A stretch of DNA of 64,000 nt, taken from Microbacteriaceae bacterium (GTDB taxonomy: Bacteria; Actinomycetota; Actinomycetes; Actinomycetales; Microbacteriaceae). Location: positions 124,001 through 188,000 of the forward strand of contig JAODMT010000017.1 in assembly GCA_025464975.1 (NCBI GenBank). The letters run 5' to 3'. Shown here in pieces: positions 33,800 to 42,449 of this stretch (position 1 is its first letter; every line of letters begins with the position of its first letter). Position numbers and translations under genes: made by a program. The notes beneath the pieces were generated by a model. The model was not told the origin of the DNA, ran no database searches, and saw only the letters and a program-made list of their open reading frames with translations.

Positions 33800-35105
33800 C
33801 GTACTGGCTGGCGTTCTGTTGGAGCAGCTGGTTGGCCTGGGCCACAGCATCGTCGAGCGCTTGCTTCGGGCTCTTTTTGCCGACCATTGCCTCGTTCACC
33901 GCGGTGGTGATCGTCGCTTCGGCATTGGTGATGCCGGGTGAGACGGTCTCGTAGTGCGCGTACGGAAGTTCCTGCAGGAACGGCTTCAGTTGCGGATATG
34001 CGGCCACCAGTTTCGGGTCGTTGCGCACCGAGTTCTGCGCCGGCAGCTCTCCGGTCGCAGCCCATCCGCTCGAGTGGTTGTTCATCCACTTCACGAAGGT
34101 CGCGGCGGCCGACGTCTTGTTCTTGTCCTGGCCCTTGTTCGCCGGGAAGATCCAGTCGGTGGAACTCGACCACACTGCTTTCTGGCTGCCGATCTGCGGA
34201 ACCGGCGCCGCGGTCCACTTGTCCTTGGTGAGCGCGGTGTTGGTGGTCTGCCAGACACCGTTCCAGTTGAATGCCGTCTTCCCCGCGATCAGGGCGTTGA
34301 TGTCGCCGTCCTGCGCAACGTTCGGCGGGCTGTAGCCCTGGTTGATGAGGTCGACCATCTGGGTCAGGGCGCTTACGCCGGCGGGCGAATTGAAGGTGGC
34401 CTTGGAGACGCCCTTGTTGAACAGGTCCCCGCCGTACTGCCAAAGCAGCGACTCGAACTCGAAGGTGCCGGTGAAGACGTAGCCGTCGGCCCACTCGCCC
34501 TGCACTCCGGCGGCCTTCAGCTTGGCGAGGGCGTCCATGTAGCTCGTCTTGTCGGTCGGCACGAGGTTGGGATCGAGGCCGGCCTTGGCGAGCACATCCT
34601 TGTTGATGTAAAGCCCGAGCGGGGTGACGCTCCACGGGATGCCGTACTGGCTGCCCTTGTAGTTGCCGTCGCTGAGCAGGCCGGCCGGGAAGTCACTCGC
34701 GGTGTAGCCGAGGGACTTCACGATGCTGTCGCTCTTGAGGAGGAGGCCCTGCGCCGCGTAGGTGGCGATGTCGTCTCCGTGGCCGACCGCGACATCGGGC
34801 CCCTTGCCCGCCTTGATCGCGAGCGGCATCTTTGCGGAGATGTCGGCCCACTGCATGGGCACGTCTTTGACGACGATGTTCTTGTGTTCTTGATTGAACT
34901 GCGCAATCAGCTTGGGAACGAGAACCGGGGCAGCGCCGCCGGTCCACCCGTTCCAGAAACTAACGGTGACCTTGGGTCCCGAGTAGTCGCTCGAGGCGAC
35001 ACTTCCGGTGCTTCCAGCACCCGAGGCGCTGCACCCGGCAAGTGCGATCCCGACGCCGATGGCCAGACTGCTTGCCAAGGCACGGGCTGCCCTTCCTTTT
35101 TTCAT
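33792..35105 (-). CDS. Extracellular sugar-binding lipoprotein (family 1 solute-binding protein)
   Basis: 437 residues. Signal with lipobox IALAGC (Cys near 24), then a Ser/Gly linker and a family 1 solute-binding fold (VTVSFWNGWTGG near 46, GKGPDVAVGHGDDIATYAAQG near 103, YGIPWSVTPLGLYINKDVLAKAG near 150). It captures an oligosaccharide outside the membrane. ATG at 35105 has AAAGGAG upstream, which selects it over the in-frame start at 35228. First gene of the operon and directly preceded by a LacI-type operator overlapping its promoter. Confidence 0.93.
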   Translation of the reverse strand: MKKGRAARALASSLAIGVGIALAGCSASGAGSTGSVASSDYSGPKVTVSFWNGWTGGAAPVLVPKLIAQFNQEHKNIVVKDVPMQWADISAKMPLAIKAGKGPDVAVGHGDDIATYAAQGLLLKSDSIVKSLGYTASDFPAGLLSDGNYKGSQYGIPWSVTPLGLYINKDVLAKAGLDPNLVPTDKTSYMDALAKLKAAGVQGEWADGYVFTGTFEFESLLWQYGGDLFNKGVSKATFNSPAGVSALTQMVDLINQGYSPPNVAQDGDINALIAGKTAFNWNGVWQTTNTALTKDKWTAAPVPQIGSQKAVWSSSTDWIFPANKGQDKNKTSAAATFVKWMNNHSSGWAATGELPAQNSVRNDPKLVAAYPQLKPFLQELPYAHYETVSPGITNAEATITTAVNEAMVGKKSPKQALDDAVAQANQLLQQNASQYGG

Positions 35106-35199
35106 CACTGTGCTCTCCTTTGAGAAGCCCCCTCCGGTCGGATGGGGCTGTGAGTGAGCGGACGTCGACCGGATCGGGACGCCATTAGGCTCGCAATGG

Positions 35200-35228
35200 A
35201 ATTTATAGCGCTGTAAAATCTGTGTCAA
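35200..35228 (-). promoter_or_regulatory. Promoter of the CUT1/GH43 operon
   Basis: On the minus strand TTGACA (35228-35223) is a consensus -35 box. TAAATT (35205-35200) at 17-base spacing, or TATAAA at 15, is the -10 box. The LacI-type operator at 35202-35217 covers the spacer and -10, the classical arrangement for repression. Confidence 0.6.
35202..35217. promoter_or_regulatory. LacI-family operator O1
   Basis: TTTATAGCGCTGTAAA is a 16-bp near-palindrome with the central GCGC and TAAA ends usual for LacI-family sites. It matches the palindrome TTTACAGCGCTGTAAA at 15 of 16 positions and resembles the site at 36383-36398. Confidence 0.8.
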
Positions 35229-35326
35229 GCGCAGATGGCGATTATCAGCGCATTCGGAATGTGAGTAAAGTTCTCACACCGGGACGCGGACGACGCGTCA
35301 CCGGATTGGTTGAATGGGGGTGGGTC

Positions 35327-36340
35327 ATGCGCAGAATTCGACTTGAAGACGTCGCGCGGCACGCCGGCGTCTCGATGAAAACGGTCTCGAACGTCGTACA
35401 CGACTACCCGCACGTCAGCCCACGCACTCGCGAAAAGGTGCAACGCGCACTGGACGAGCTCGGTTACCGCCCCAACGCGTCCGGTCGCCGGCTCGCCACG
35501 GGACGCTCTGGAATGCTCGCTCTCGCCTTCAGCGACGTAAGCATGCCTTACTTTTCCGAGCTCGCGCGCCTGGTGTCCAATGAGGCGAGCCGCCGCGGTT
35601 ACCGACTCCTGCTCGAACAGACCGGCGGAACGCTCGCGGGCGAGCGGGCAATCGTCTCGACAATGGAGGCCGGCCTCGTCGACGGCGTGATTTTCCAGCA
35701 TTCCGTGATGTCCTCCACAGAAATTGCCCAGCACCGCGAAGACGTACCGCTCGTTCTCCTCGGCGAAGGGCACGCCCCGGTCAGCGTCGATCACGTGATG
35801 GTGGACAATGTGGCGGCGACGGCCACGGCGACCCGGCATCTGATCGCCCTCGGACGGCGACGGATCGGGTTCGCCGGGCATGAGGAGGAATCCCCCTCCG
35901 CGACATCCGGCGACCGCCTGATGGGCTATCAACAGGCACTCGAGGAGGCCGGGATTCGGGTCGACATGTCCCTGCTTCTGCCGAGCAAATCCGTGAGCGC
36001 GCACGAAGCCGCGTTCAGCATCGGTCGCGCGCTCGACCGGGGTCTCCGCTTCGACGCACTCGTGTGCCGCGACGATCTCGCCGCGATCGGCGCGCTCCGG
36101 GCGCTACAGGAGCGCGGCATCGACGTGCCGGGCACCGTGGCCGTTGTCGGCTGGGACGACATCTCGATGGCGTCGTTCACGCACCCCAGCCTCACGACCA
36201 TCGCCCCCGACACGGAAGCGATCGCGAACATCGCCCTCGACATGCTCGAGGAACGCATCGGCGGTTACGACGGGTTGGGCAGGCACCGGATCGCCGGGTT
36301 CTCCCTCGTCGTGCGGGAGAGCGCGCCCGCCTCGTCCTGA
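35327..36340 (+). CDS. LacI family transcriptional repressor
   Basis: 337 residues. N-terminal helix-turn-helix VARHAGVSMKTVSNV near 8-22 and hinge helix region NASGRRLATGRSG near 50-62, then a periplasmic-binding-like effector domain (MLALAFSDVSMPYFSEL near 63, VDGVIFQHSVMS, VPGTVAVVGWDDISMASFTHP near 272). It should bind the two TTTACAGCGCTGTAAA-like operators that flank the gene and release them on binding a sugar. ATG at 35327 is used because the helix-turn-helix begins right after it; no clear ribosome binding site is visible. Divergent from the transporter operon. Confidence 0.92.
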   Translation: MRRIRLEDVARHAGVSMKTVSNVVHDYPHVSPRTREKVQRALDELGYRPNASGRRLATGRSGMLALAFSDVSMPYFSELARLVSNEASRRGYRLLLEQTGGTLAGERAIVSTMEAGLVDGVIFQHSVMSSTEIAQHREDVPLVLLGEGHAPVSVDHVMVDNVAATATATRHLIALGRRRIGFAGHEEESPSATSGDRLMGYQQALEEAGIRVDMSLLLPSKSVSAHEAAFSIGRALDRGLRFDALVCRDDLAAIGALRALQERGIDVPGTVAVVGWDDISMASFTHPSLTTIAPDTEAIANIALDMLEERIGGYDGLGRHRIAGFSLVVRESAPASS

Positions 36341-36382
36341 CCCCCTAACCGGGCGGCGGGAGCCCAGACGCCGCCCCTCAGT

Positions 36383-36398
36383 TTTACAGCGCTGGAAA
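36383..36398. promoter_or_regulatory. LacI-family operator O2
   Basis: TTTACAGCGCTGGAAA sits 20 bases before the ATG of the GH2 gene. It shares 14 of 16 positions with O1, and both deviate from the palindrome TTTACAGCGCTGTAAA at a single position. Confidence 0.8.
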
Positions 36399-36417
36399 TT
36401 TGACGCACACTGTAGCC

Positions 36418-38259
36418 ATGCAGACAAATGCCGACAGCGTCGAGACCACGGATGTGAGAGCCAGCCAGCAGGACGGAACGTACCCAAGGCCGCAGCTCAC
36501 CCGGCAGGCGTGGGCGGACCTCTGCGGTACGTGGGAGTTCGCCTACGACGACTCCAACGAAGGCCTGGATTCCGGATGGCCACAGCGCGAGACGTTCGAA
36601 AGATCGATCGTCGTTCCATTCCCTCCCGAGTCGCCCGCGTCCGGCATCGGCGACCCGGGCTTCCACCCCGTCGTCTGGTATCGCCGCGACATCGACGCGG
36701 ACGACCTCTCGGCCGCTGGTTTCGGCAGTCAGGGCGACCGGCTCATCCTGCACTTCGGTGCGGTTGACTACCGGGCGAGCGTGTGGCTCAACGGCACATT
36801 CCTCGGCAGCCATGAGGGGGGCCACACGCCGTTCTCCTTCGATGCGACGGCCGCAATCGACCCGTCCCTGACCAACCAATCCCTCGTCGTTCGCGCCGAG
36901 GACGACCCGTTCGACGTCGGACAGCCCCGGGGCAAACAGGACTGGAAGCTGGAACCGCACGCGATCTGGTATCACCGCACCACGGGAATCTGGCAACCGG
37001 TGTGGCTCGAAGCCGTGCCGTCGCTCGCGATTGAGAAGCTCCACTGGACTCCCGACATCCCGGCCCACTCCGTGCGGGTAGCGGTTCGGCTGAGCCGCAG
37101 GCCACCAGCCGGAACGAGCCTGCGAATCGAATTGGCCTGGGAGGGGGAAATCCTCGCCGAGGTCGTTGCGCGGGTCGACTCGGACCGTTTCGAGTCGAGC
37201 ATCACCATCGGCCGGCAAGCCAACGGGCAGGACTACGAACACCTGCTCTGGTCTCCCGAGCACCCGCGGCTGCTCGACGCGATTGTCACGCTGTCAAGCG
37301 CCAGCGGGCACACCGACGTGGTCGGCTCCTACCTCGGGTTGCGATCCGCTGCGGTGGACCGCGGCCACTTCCTGTTGAACGATCGCCCCTACTACGTACG
37401 CTCGGTGTTGAACCAGGGCTACTGGCCGGAATCGCACCTGGCGAGCCCCTCGGCGGACGCGCTACGCGCGGAGGCACAACTCATCAAGGATCTCGGGTTC
37501 AACGCGACGCGCGTGCACCAGAAGATCGAGGACCCGCGGTTCTTGTTCTGGACCGACAAGCTCGGACTTCTCGTCTGGGGCGAGACTCCGGGCGCCTACG
37601 AATTCTCGACCACGGCGGTGAACCGCATGATCGCGGAGTGGACCGCGGCCATCGAGCGTGACCATTCTCATCCCAGCATCGTCACCTGGGTTCCCCTGAA
37701 TGAGAGCTGGGGCGTGCAGCACATCGCACACAACCAGGCAATCCGCGACTATTCCCGCACGCTGTTCCACCTGACCAAGACGCTCGATCCGTCGCGCCCG
37801 GTGGTCTCGAATGACGGCTGGGAACATCTGGACTCCGACCTCTGGACCATCCACGATTACGAGGCGGCCGGCGAGGTCATGCGAGCACGGTACGCCGACG
37901 CGGAATCCGTTGCCGAACTCGTCGCAGGGATGGGCCCGGCCGGCCGGCGCATCCGCCTTTCGAACGAACCGGACCGTGGTCAGCCGGTGATGCTCACCGA
38001 GTTCGGCGGCATCAAATACTCGATGGGGGCGGCGGACGACGCGTGGGGTTACTCCAACGCCACCTCCGCACAGGACTTCGGTACCAGGCTCCGTGACCTA
38101 CTCCCCGCGGTCCATGACAGCGGCGTGCTTGCCGGTTTCTGTTACACACAGCTCACCGACACCCTGCAGGAGGCGAACGGCCTCACCACGGACGATCGGA
38201 AGCCGAAACTCCCGATCGAGGAGCTGCGGGCGATCATCATGGGAGATCACGAGCGCTGA
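36418..38259 (+). CDS. Glycoside hydrolase family 2 protein (beta-galactosidase/beta-glucuronidase-like)
   Basis: 613 residues, no signal peptide, so cytoplasmic. Domains: N-terminal sugar-binding jelly roll (about 25-190; DYRASVWLNGTFLGSHEGGH near 120), an immunoglobulin-like domain (190-310) and a TIM barrel (from about 320). Catalytic Glu are in VPLNESWGVQ near 428 (acid/base) and MLTEFGG near 528 (nucleophile). Shorter than LacZ and closest in layout to beta-glucuronidase-type GH2. It would hydrolyse the oligosaccharide imported by the CUT1 system, and is controlled by operator O2 just upstream. ATG 36418 is chosen over an in-frame ATG-like codon at 36400, which lies against the operator. 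Confidence 0.9.
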   Translation: MQTNADSVETTDVRASQQDGTYPRPQLTRQAWADLCGTWEFAYDDSNEGLDSGWPQRETFERSIVVPFPPESPASGIGDPGFHPVVWYRRDIDADDLSAAGFGSQGDRLILHFGAVDYRASVWLNGTFLGSHEGGHTPFSFDATAAIDPSLTNQSLVVRAEDDPFDVGQPRGKQDWKLEPHAIWYHRTTGIWQPVWLEAVPSLAIEKLHWTPDIPAHSVRVAVRLSRRPPAGTSLRIELAWEGEILAEVVARVDSDRFESSITIGRQANGQDYEHLLWSPEHPRLLDAIVTLSSASGHTDVVGSYLGLRSAAVDRGHFLLNDRPYYVRSVLNQGYWPESHLASPSADALRAEAQLIKDLGFNATRVHQKIEDPRFLFWTDKLGLLVWGETPGAYEFSTTAVNRMIAEWTAAIERDHSHPSIVTWVPLNESWGVQHIAHNQAIRDYSRTLFHLTKTLDPSRPVVSNDGWEHLDSDLWTIHDYEAAGEVMRARYADAESVAELVAGMGPAGRRIRLSNEPDRGQPVMLTEFGGIKYSMGAADDAWGYSNATSAQDFGTRLRDLLPAVHDSGVLAGFCYTQLTDTLQEANGLTTDDRKPKLPIEELRAIIMGDHER

Positions 38260-38281
38260 GTGCCTGAGGCGGGCGGCCGGG

Positions 38282-38317
38282 GGCGCGCGAAAAACATTTT
38301 CGAGAAATGTGCGCGCC
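38282..38317 (+). terminator. Hairpin after the GH2 gene
   Basis: GGCGCGC (38282-38288) pairs with GCGCGCC (38311-38317) and ACATTT with AAATGT inside it, with a GAAAA bulge on the 5' side and TCGAG loop. It lies 23 bases past the GH2 stop. There is no T-run, so it is a terminator only by position and shape. Confidence 0.45.
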
Positions 38318-38355
38318 GCCCGTAACCTTCCGGGTTCGCCTAGCGATTACGAGAG

Positions 38356-38371
38356 TGTGACAGACGTCACG
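38356..38371. promoter_or_regulatory. CRP-like binding site
   Basis: TGTGACAGACGTCACG fits the CRP/GlxR consensus TGTGA-N6-TCACA except for the last base. It lies 45 bases before the ATG of the Thr/Pro-rich protein gene at 38416, a place where it could act on that promoter. Confidence 0.5.
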
Positions 38372-38415
38372 CAGGACAGTAATTGTTTGTGCAACACCTC
38401 AAGTAGGGATGTTTT

Positions 38416-38976
38416 ATGTTTTCTCTCGCGACACTGGTCGGAAGCAAGTTGGCTATCGGACTCGTAACTGCTGGCGTGGTCGCCGCGGCCGGAACGGGCG
38501 CGGCCTTCACCGGGGTCCTCCCCACCGCAGCCCAGCACGCTGCCCACGACCTCATCGGTGCTCCGCAGCCGCAGGTAAATGCTCAGGCGGCCGTCGCGGC
38601 CGAGGCGACCGTGACACCGACGGCCACTCCGACCGCCACACCGACTCCGAGCACCTCCCCGACAGCCGCTCCGGCGCTGAAGGCCGCCCCGGTCGGCCCG
38701 GACGCAACTGGCCCGGCGGCGTTGGGCCTGTGCAATGCCTTCGGCCACGGGGGCCTTGCGACCTCCTCGACGGCATACGCGAACCTGGTTTCCGCTGCCA
38801 AGGGCGCCGTGAACATCTCCACCTATTGCGCGACAATCACGATCCCCGGCAATTCTGCCGCGCACAAGTCGGTCGCGCCAAGCCTCACGCCGGCAGCGAT
38901 TCCCACCACGGCGCCGTCTGTGACCGTCCCGGCGCCGGGAGCTACCGTCAAGGTTTCCGTGGGCAACCGCCCGTAA
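38416..38976 (+). CDS. Thr/Pro-rich single-pass or secreted hypothetical protein
   Basis: 186 residues. An N-terminal hydrophobic stretch ([22 protein letters not shown], residues 4-25) is a membrane anchor or uncleaved signal. After [18 protein letters not shown] comes a low-complexity linker of Pro-Thr-Ala-Thr repeats (about 66-90), a small folded part with two Cys (LCNAFGHGG and STYCATI near 102-140), and a second Pro/Thr-rich tail. ATG 38416 follows GTAGGGATG. The layout resembles the membrane partner of the ECF sigma factor downstream (hydrophobic segment, then Pro/Thr tail). Function unknown. Confidence 0.75.
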   Translation: MFSLATLVGSKLAIGLVTAGVVAAAGTGAAFTGVLPTAAQHAAHDLIGAPQPQVNAQAAVAAEATVTPTATPTATPTPSTSPTAAPALKAAPVGPDATGPAALGLCNAFGHGGLATSSTAYANLVSAAKGAVNISTYCATITIPGNSAAHKSVAPSLTPAAIPTTAPSVTVPAPGATVKVSVGNRP

Positions 38977-39052
38977 GCTTGGCCGCCGGCGCGGAACCAC
39001 CGACCGGCAATTGGCAAGGTGCATGAAATCGAAGCGAACCCTGGATCACGGC

Positions 39053-39081
39053 CTAGGAGCCTCCCTGCGGGGGGCTCCTAG
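39053..39081 (+). terminator. Hairpin immediately before the ECF sigma start
   Basis: CTAGGAGCC (39053-39061) and GGCTCCTAG (39073-39081) form a perfect 9-bp stem with an 11-base loop of G and C. The sigma start GTG is 4 bases beyond it and no Shine-Dalgarno is present. It may end the upstream transcript (no T-run) or hold the translation start in structured RNA. Confidence 0.5.
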
Positions 39082-39084
39082 CCC

Positions 39085-39627
39085 GTGACCAGCATACGAA
39101 ATGGTGAAATTTCCGACTCGGGAAGAGACTCGAACTCGTTCGAGTCGGTCTACCGTGCGTTCGCGCCTGCCTTGGTCGGCTACCTGACCGCTCACGGAAT
39201 TGAAGATCCAGAGGCCGTCACGCACGATGTCTTTCTCGTCGTGCTCCCCAAGATCGGCACCATCCGAGGCGGCGAAAGCGGAGTGCGGACTCTCCTGTTC
39301 TCGATCGCACACGCGCGATGTGTCGATCATCATCGCCGCCAATCGAGAAGACCGAAGATCGTCGAATATGAACCCGCTTTGGATTTTCGAATGACCGAGT
39401 CCGCCGAAGAAATAGCCGGTGGTCGGGACTCGAGCGTGCTGTCCCTGCTGTCGGAGTTGAACGAGGATCAGCGTGAGGTGCTTCTGCTTCGCGTCATTGC
39501 GGATCTCTCCCTTGAGCACGTCGCCGGCATCATGAAGAAATCGGTGGGGGCAATCAAACAGCTTCAGCGTCGCGCGCTTCTGGCGCTGAAGGCTCACCCG
39601 GAGCTGGAGAATTGGGGATCACGATGA
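39085..39627 (+). CDS. ECF-type RNA polymerase sigma factor
   Basis: 180 residues. Region 2 (about 18-90): FESVYRAFAPALVGYLTAHG, then DPEAVTHDVFLVVLPKI near 41 and LLFSIAHARCVDHHRRQ near 70. Region 4 (about 120-175): LNEDQREVLLLRVIADLSLEHVA and the helix-turn-helix MKKSVGAIKQLQRRALLAL near 152. Start is the GTG at 39085; an in-frame TAG lies 6 bases upstream, so no other start is possible. The ATGA overlap with the next gene, a single-pass membrane protein, is the usual sigma/anti-sigma arrangement. Target promoters unknown. Confidence 0.88.
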   Translation: MTSIRNGEISDSGRDSNSFESVYRAFAPALVGYLTAHGIEDPEAVTHDVFLVVLPKIGTIRGGESGVRTLLFSIAHARCVDHHRRQSRRPKIVEYEPALDFRMTESAEEIAGGRDSSVLSLLSELNEDQREVLLLRVIADLSLEHVAGIMKKSVGAIKQLQRRALLALKAHPELENWGSR

Positions 39628-40271
39628 CCGCCGGACACGACGACGACAGAATCGTCACCGATCTGCTGACGGCGATCGAGGGGGATGGGGATACCCTTCG
39701 CCCGGTTCTCCTTGAGTTGCGTTCTTTCGCCAACGGTCCCGTTCCGGTTCCCTCCCCCGAGCTTGCGGAACTCATGGACTCCACGGTCGTTTCCCTTGCC
39801 ACCCGTCGACGCACCCGCCGTCGCGCCGTCATTTTCTCCGTTGCCGTGGTCACCGCCATGGGGGTGGGAACCACCGCGGCGGCCGCCGCGGTGAGTCCGG
39901 AGTTCCGGGCGACCACACAGCGCGTGATCACCGGAATCGTGAGCGGCCTGACCCCGCCGGGCGACACCTCGCCGGTCGATCCGGCTTCGACGCCGAACCC
40001 GTCGAACGTCACCGTGCCTGCCAAGTCAACGACGACTCATCCGACACCGCATCCCGCGCCGACAGATTCGCTTGCACCGCAGCCGTCCCCGAAGCCGAAC
40101 CGCTCATCGCACGGGCAGTCCGATCCGCTACCCTCCGTCAAGCCGGTGCTCCCGGTTCCGCCATCGCAGGGGGATCACATCCCGGGCATCCCGCCGACGC
40201 CGCACAAAATCTGGACCAACGGCCTGGTGCCAGGAATCTTCGACAAAACGGAGCACCCAGGCACCCCCTGA
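39624..40271 (+). CDS. Single-pass membrane protein, putative anti-sigma partner
   Basis: 215 residues. A cytoplasmic N-terminus (1-67) of acidic and helical character, a basic RRRTRRR stop-transfer patch near 62-68, one membrane helix (AVIFSVAVVTAMGVGTTAAAAAV near 69-91) and an extracytoplasmic part rich in Pro, Thr and Ser (110-185). No CHCC zinc anti-sigma motif, so it is not a ZAS-type anti-sigma factor. The 4-base overlap with the sigma gene and the topology suggest that it holds or signals to that sigma. ATG 39624 preferred over a TTG 12 bases upstream. Confidence 0.78.
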   Translation: MTAGHDDDRIVTDLLTAIEGDGDTLRPVLLELRSFANGPVPVPSPELAELMDSTVVSLATRRRTRRRAVIFSVAVVTAMGVGTTAAAAAVSPEFRATTQRVITGIVSGLTPPGDTSPVDPASTPNPSNVTVPAKSTTTHPTPHPAPTDSLAPQPSPKPNRSSHGQSDPLPSVKPVLPVPPSQGDHIPGIPPTPHKIWTNGLVPGIFDKTEHPGTP

Positions 40272-40391
40272 CGCGGCCGGGCCGTTACCTTCCTTCAACT
40301 CCGCGCCGCATGCGATAGCGTTCTCGAAATGGTTGAGTCGTCCTCCGGGCCGCGGACCGAACGCGGAATTCCACCATCGCGAAAGGCCGTA

Positions 40392-41390
40392 ATGGACATC
40401 ATCGAGTTCACGCCCGATCGGAATCAACTCGCCTACACGTTCGGAGGCAGGCCACCCATCCTGACCGTTCGTCCCGGCGACGCACTCAAGCTGTGGTCAG
40501 AGGACGCGTTCAATCATGCGCTGAAATCCGTCGATGATCTTTCGAGCGCGAAGGTCGACCTGCGCTTCGTGAATCCGCAGACCGGCCCGTTCTATGTGGC
40601 CGGCGCGGAACCCGGGGACACTCTGGCCATCCACATCGCCGAGCTCACCCCGGCGCGCAGTTGGGGCGTCTCGGCCGCCATTCCATTCTTCGGAGGGCTG
40701 ACCAGCACGGACCGAACGGCGACGTTGCAGGATGCCCTGCCGGACACCACCTGGATCTACCACGTGGATTCGGCGCGGCAGACCGTGGGCTTCCAGGCCC
40801 GGTTCGGAGACTTCGAGGTCGCGCTGCCGCTGGAACCGATGCTCGGCACTATCGGTGTCGCTCCGCCCGCCGGAGAGGTCCGTTCGTCTCTGGTTCCGGA
40901 GCGTTTCGGAGGCAACATGGACTCCCCCGACGTCAAAGCCGGAACCACTGTGTACCTTGGCGTGAACGTGGAAGGAGCGCTCTTTTCCATCGGTGACGGA
41001 CACTATCGGCAGGGTGAGGGCGAGGCCTGCGGAACCGCGGTCGAGGGCGCGATGAACTCGACCATCATCGTCGACCTGATTAAGGGTGGTGCCCCGCGCT
41101 GGCCCCGCCTGGAGACCGATACGCACTGGATGGCCGTCGGCTCGTCCCGGCCGATGGAAGACTCCTGGCGAATTGCGCAGGTCGAAATGGTGCGGTGGTT
41201 CGAAGAGCTCTTCGACCTGCACCAGATGGACGCCTACCAACTGCTCACGCAGACAGCCCAGACCCCAATCGCCAATGCCGTCGACGCGAACTACAGCGTG
41301 GTGGTCAAGGCGGCCAAGTCTTACTTTCCACGCCAGCACGCGTACGACGGCCTTCACGCAACAATGCGAGACCGAGCCACACGACTATAG
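40392..41390 (+). CDS. Acetamidase/formamidase family protein
   Basis: 332 residues, FmdA/AmdA family, which hydrolyses formamide or acetamide to ammonia and the acid through a metal site. Features: FTPDRNQLAYTFGGRPPILTVRPGD near 5-29, GPFYVAGAEPGDTLAIHI near 65, PLEPMLGTIGVAP near 145, ERFGGNMDSPDVKAGTTVYLGVNVEGA near 170 and GDGHYRQGEGEACGTAVE near 202, all typical conserved blocks. The ATG at 40392 has AAAGG at good spacing and is close to the family start; the ATG at 40329 would add 21 low-complexity residues. It stands 9 bases before the SDR gene, which fits a small operon, substrate unknown. Confidence 0.88.
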   Translation: MDIIEFTPDRNQLAYTFGGRPPILTVRPGDALKLWSEDAFNHALKSVDDLSSAKVDLRFVNPQTGPFYVAGAEPGDTLAIHIAELTPARSWGVSAAIPFFGGLTSTDRTATLQDALPDTTWIYHVDSARQTVGFQARFGDFEVALPLEPMLGTIGVAPPAGEVRSSLVPERFGGNMDSPDVKAGTTVYLGVNVEGALFSIGDGHYRQGEGEACGTAVEGAMNSTIIVDLIKGGAPRWPRLETDTHWMAVGSSRPMEDSWRIAQVEMVRWFEELFDLHQMDAYQLLTQTAQTPIANAVDANYSVVVKAAKSYFPRQHAYDGLHATMRDRATRL

Positions 41391-41399
41391 GGAGATGAC

Positions 41400-42161
41400 A
41401 TGGATCTGCAGCTCAGGGGCCTGACCGCGCTGGTTACCGGTGGCACCAAGGGAATCGGCCGGGCGATTGTGGAAACCTTCGCGGCCGAAGGCGCCAATGT
41501 GGCATTCTGCGCCAGGAGCGCAGAAGAGATCGCAGCCACCGAAGCTGCTCTCAAAACAACCGGCGTGACAGTGGCGGGCACTGCACTTGACATGCGGGCG
41601 CACGATGACGTCGTCCGTTGGGTGAACGATTCGGCCGAAGCGTTCGGCGGAATCGACATCGTCATTAGCAATGTCAGCGCCCTCGCCATCCCCGACACGG
41701 AGGAGAATTGGGACGCGTCGTTGCAGGTGGACCTGATGGGCACGGTGAAGCTCGTCAAAGCCGCCTTGCCGCACCTCGAAAAGAGCAATGCACCTTCGAT
41801 CACGGCGATCTCGAGCGTCTCCGGTCGAGAGGTCGACTTTGCTTCCGGGCCCTATGGAACTGTGAAATCCGCGATCATCGCCTACATGGCCGGGCTGGCC
41901 TACCAGCTTGCGGACAAGGGCATCCGCGCAAATACCGTCTCCCCCGGCAACACCTATCACGGTGGCGGCGTCTGGGAGAGCATCGAGCAGGACAATCCTG
42001 AGTTCTTCGCCGTAGCGATGGGGCTAAATCCCACCCGTCGGATGGGCACGCCTCAGGAAGTCGCCAATACGGTCGTGTTTCTCTCCAGCCCGCTTTCGAG
42101 CCGCACCACCGGCGCCAACATTCTGGTCGACGGCGGACTGTCGCGCGGAATCCAGTTCTAA
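41400..42161 (+). CDS. SDR family oxidoreductase
   Basis: 253 residues. TGGTKGIGRAIVETFA near 14-29 binds NAD(P), ISNVSAL near 86 stands for NNAG, ISSVSG near 139 carries the Ser, and YGTVK at about 153-157 the Tyr and Lys. VSPGNTYHGGGVW near 180 and the end TGANILVDGGLSRG are typical. AGGGAGA lies 6 bases before the ATG. Cotranscribed with the acetamidase-family gene. Substrate unknown. Confidence 0.9.
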   Translation: MDLQLRGLTALVTGGTKGIGRAIVETFAAEGANVAFCARSAEEIAATEAALKTTGVTVAGTALDMRAHDDVVRWVNDSAEAFGGIDIVISNVSALAIPDTEENWDASLQVDLMGTVKLVKAALPHLEKSNAPSITAISSVSGREVDFASGPYGTVKSAIIAYMAGLAYQLADKGIRANTVSPGNTYHGGGVWESIEQDNPEFFAVAMGLNPTRRMGTPQEVANTVVFLSSPLSSRTTGANILVDGGLSRGIQF

Positions 42162-42449
42162 GACGGCGCCGCCGCGCAGCACTACAATCTGCCGGTTGCA
42201 TTCGCCGCGGACCGTGAGCTCGTTGAGCACCCTTGCATCGAGCAGTGGCGTCTGTGAGACAGTGTCACAGTCCGGGAGCGCTACGGCCGTAGCGTTGCTG
42301 GCCGATGGTGGCAAGATATGGGCACCGATGATCACTCGACTAACAAATTTGAACCCTCGAACCACGCATTCACGCACCGGCTATTCGGAGGTTCTCAGAA
42401 ACGCCCAAGGACGCCTCTTGGTACCGGCGACACGGAAGCCGTGGCACGA
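42162..42449. other. Gene-free spacer between convergent genes
   Basis: 288 bases between the convergent SDR and DUF4380 genes. Only the palindrome at 42253-42269 stands out. A short plus-strand frame from 42318 was judged not real. No hairpin with a T-run was seen. Confidence 0.5.
42253..42269. promoter_or_regulatory. TGTGA palindrome
   Basis: TGTGAGACAGTGTCACA is a 17-base palindrome with one mismatched pair. It is CRP-like in its arms (TGTGA and TCACA) but has 7 rather than 6 bases between them. It lies between convergent genes, so a promoter role is not obvious. Confidence 0.35.
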
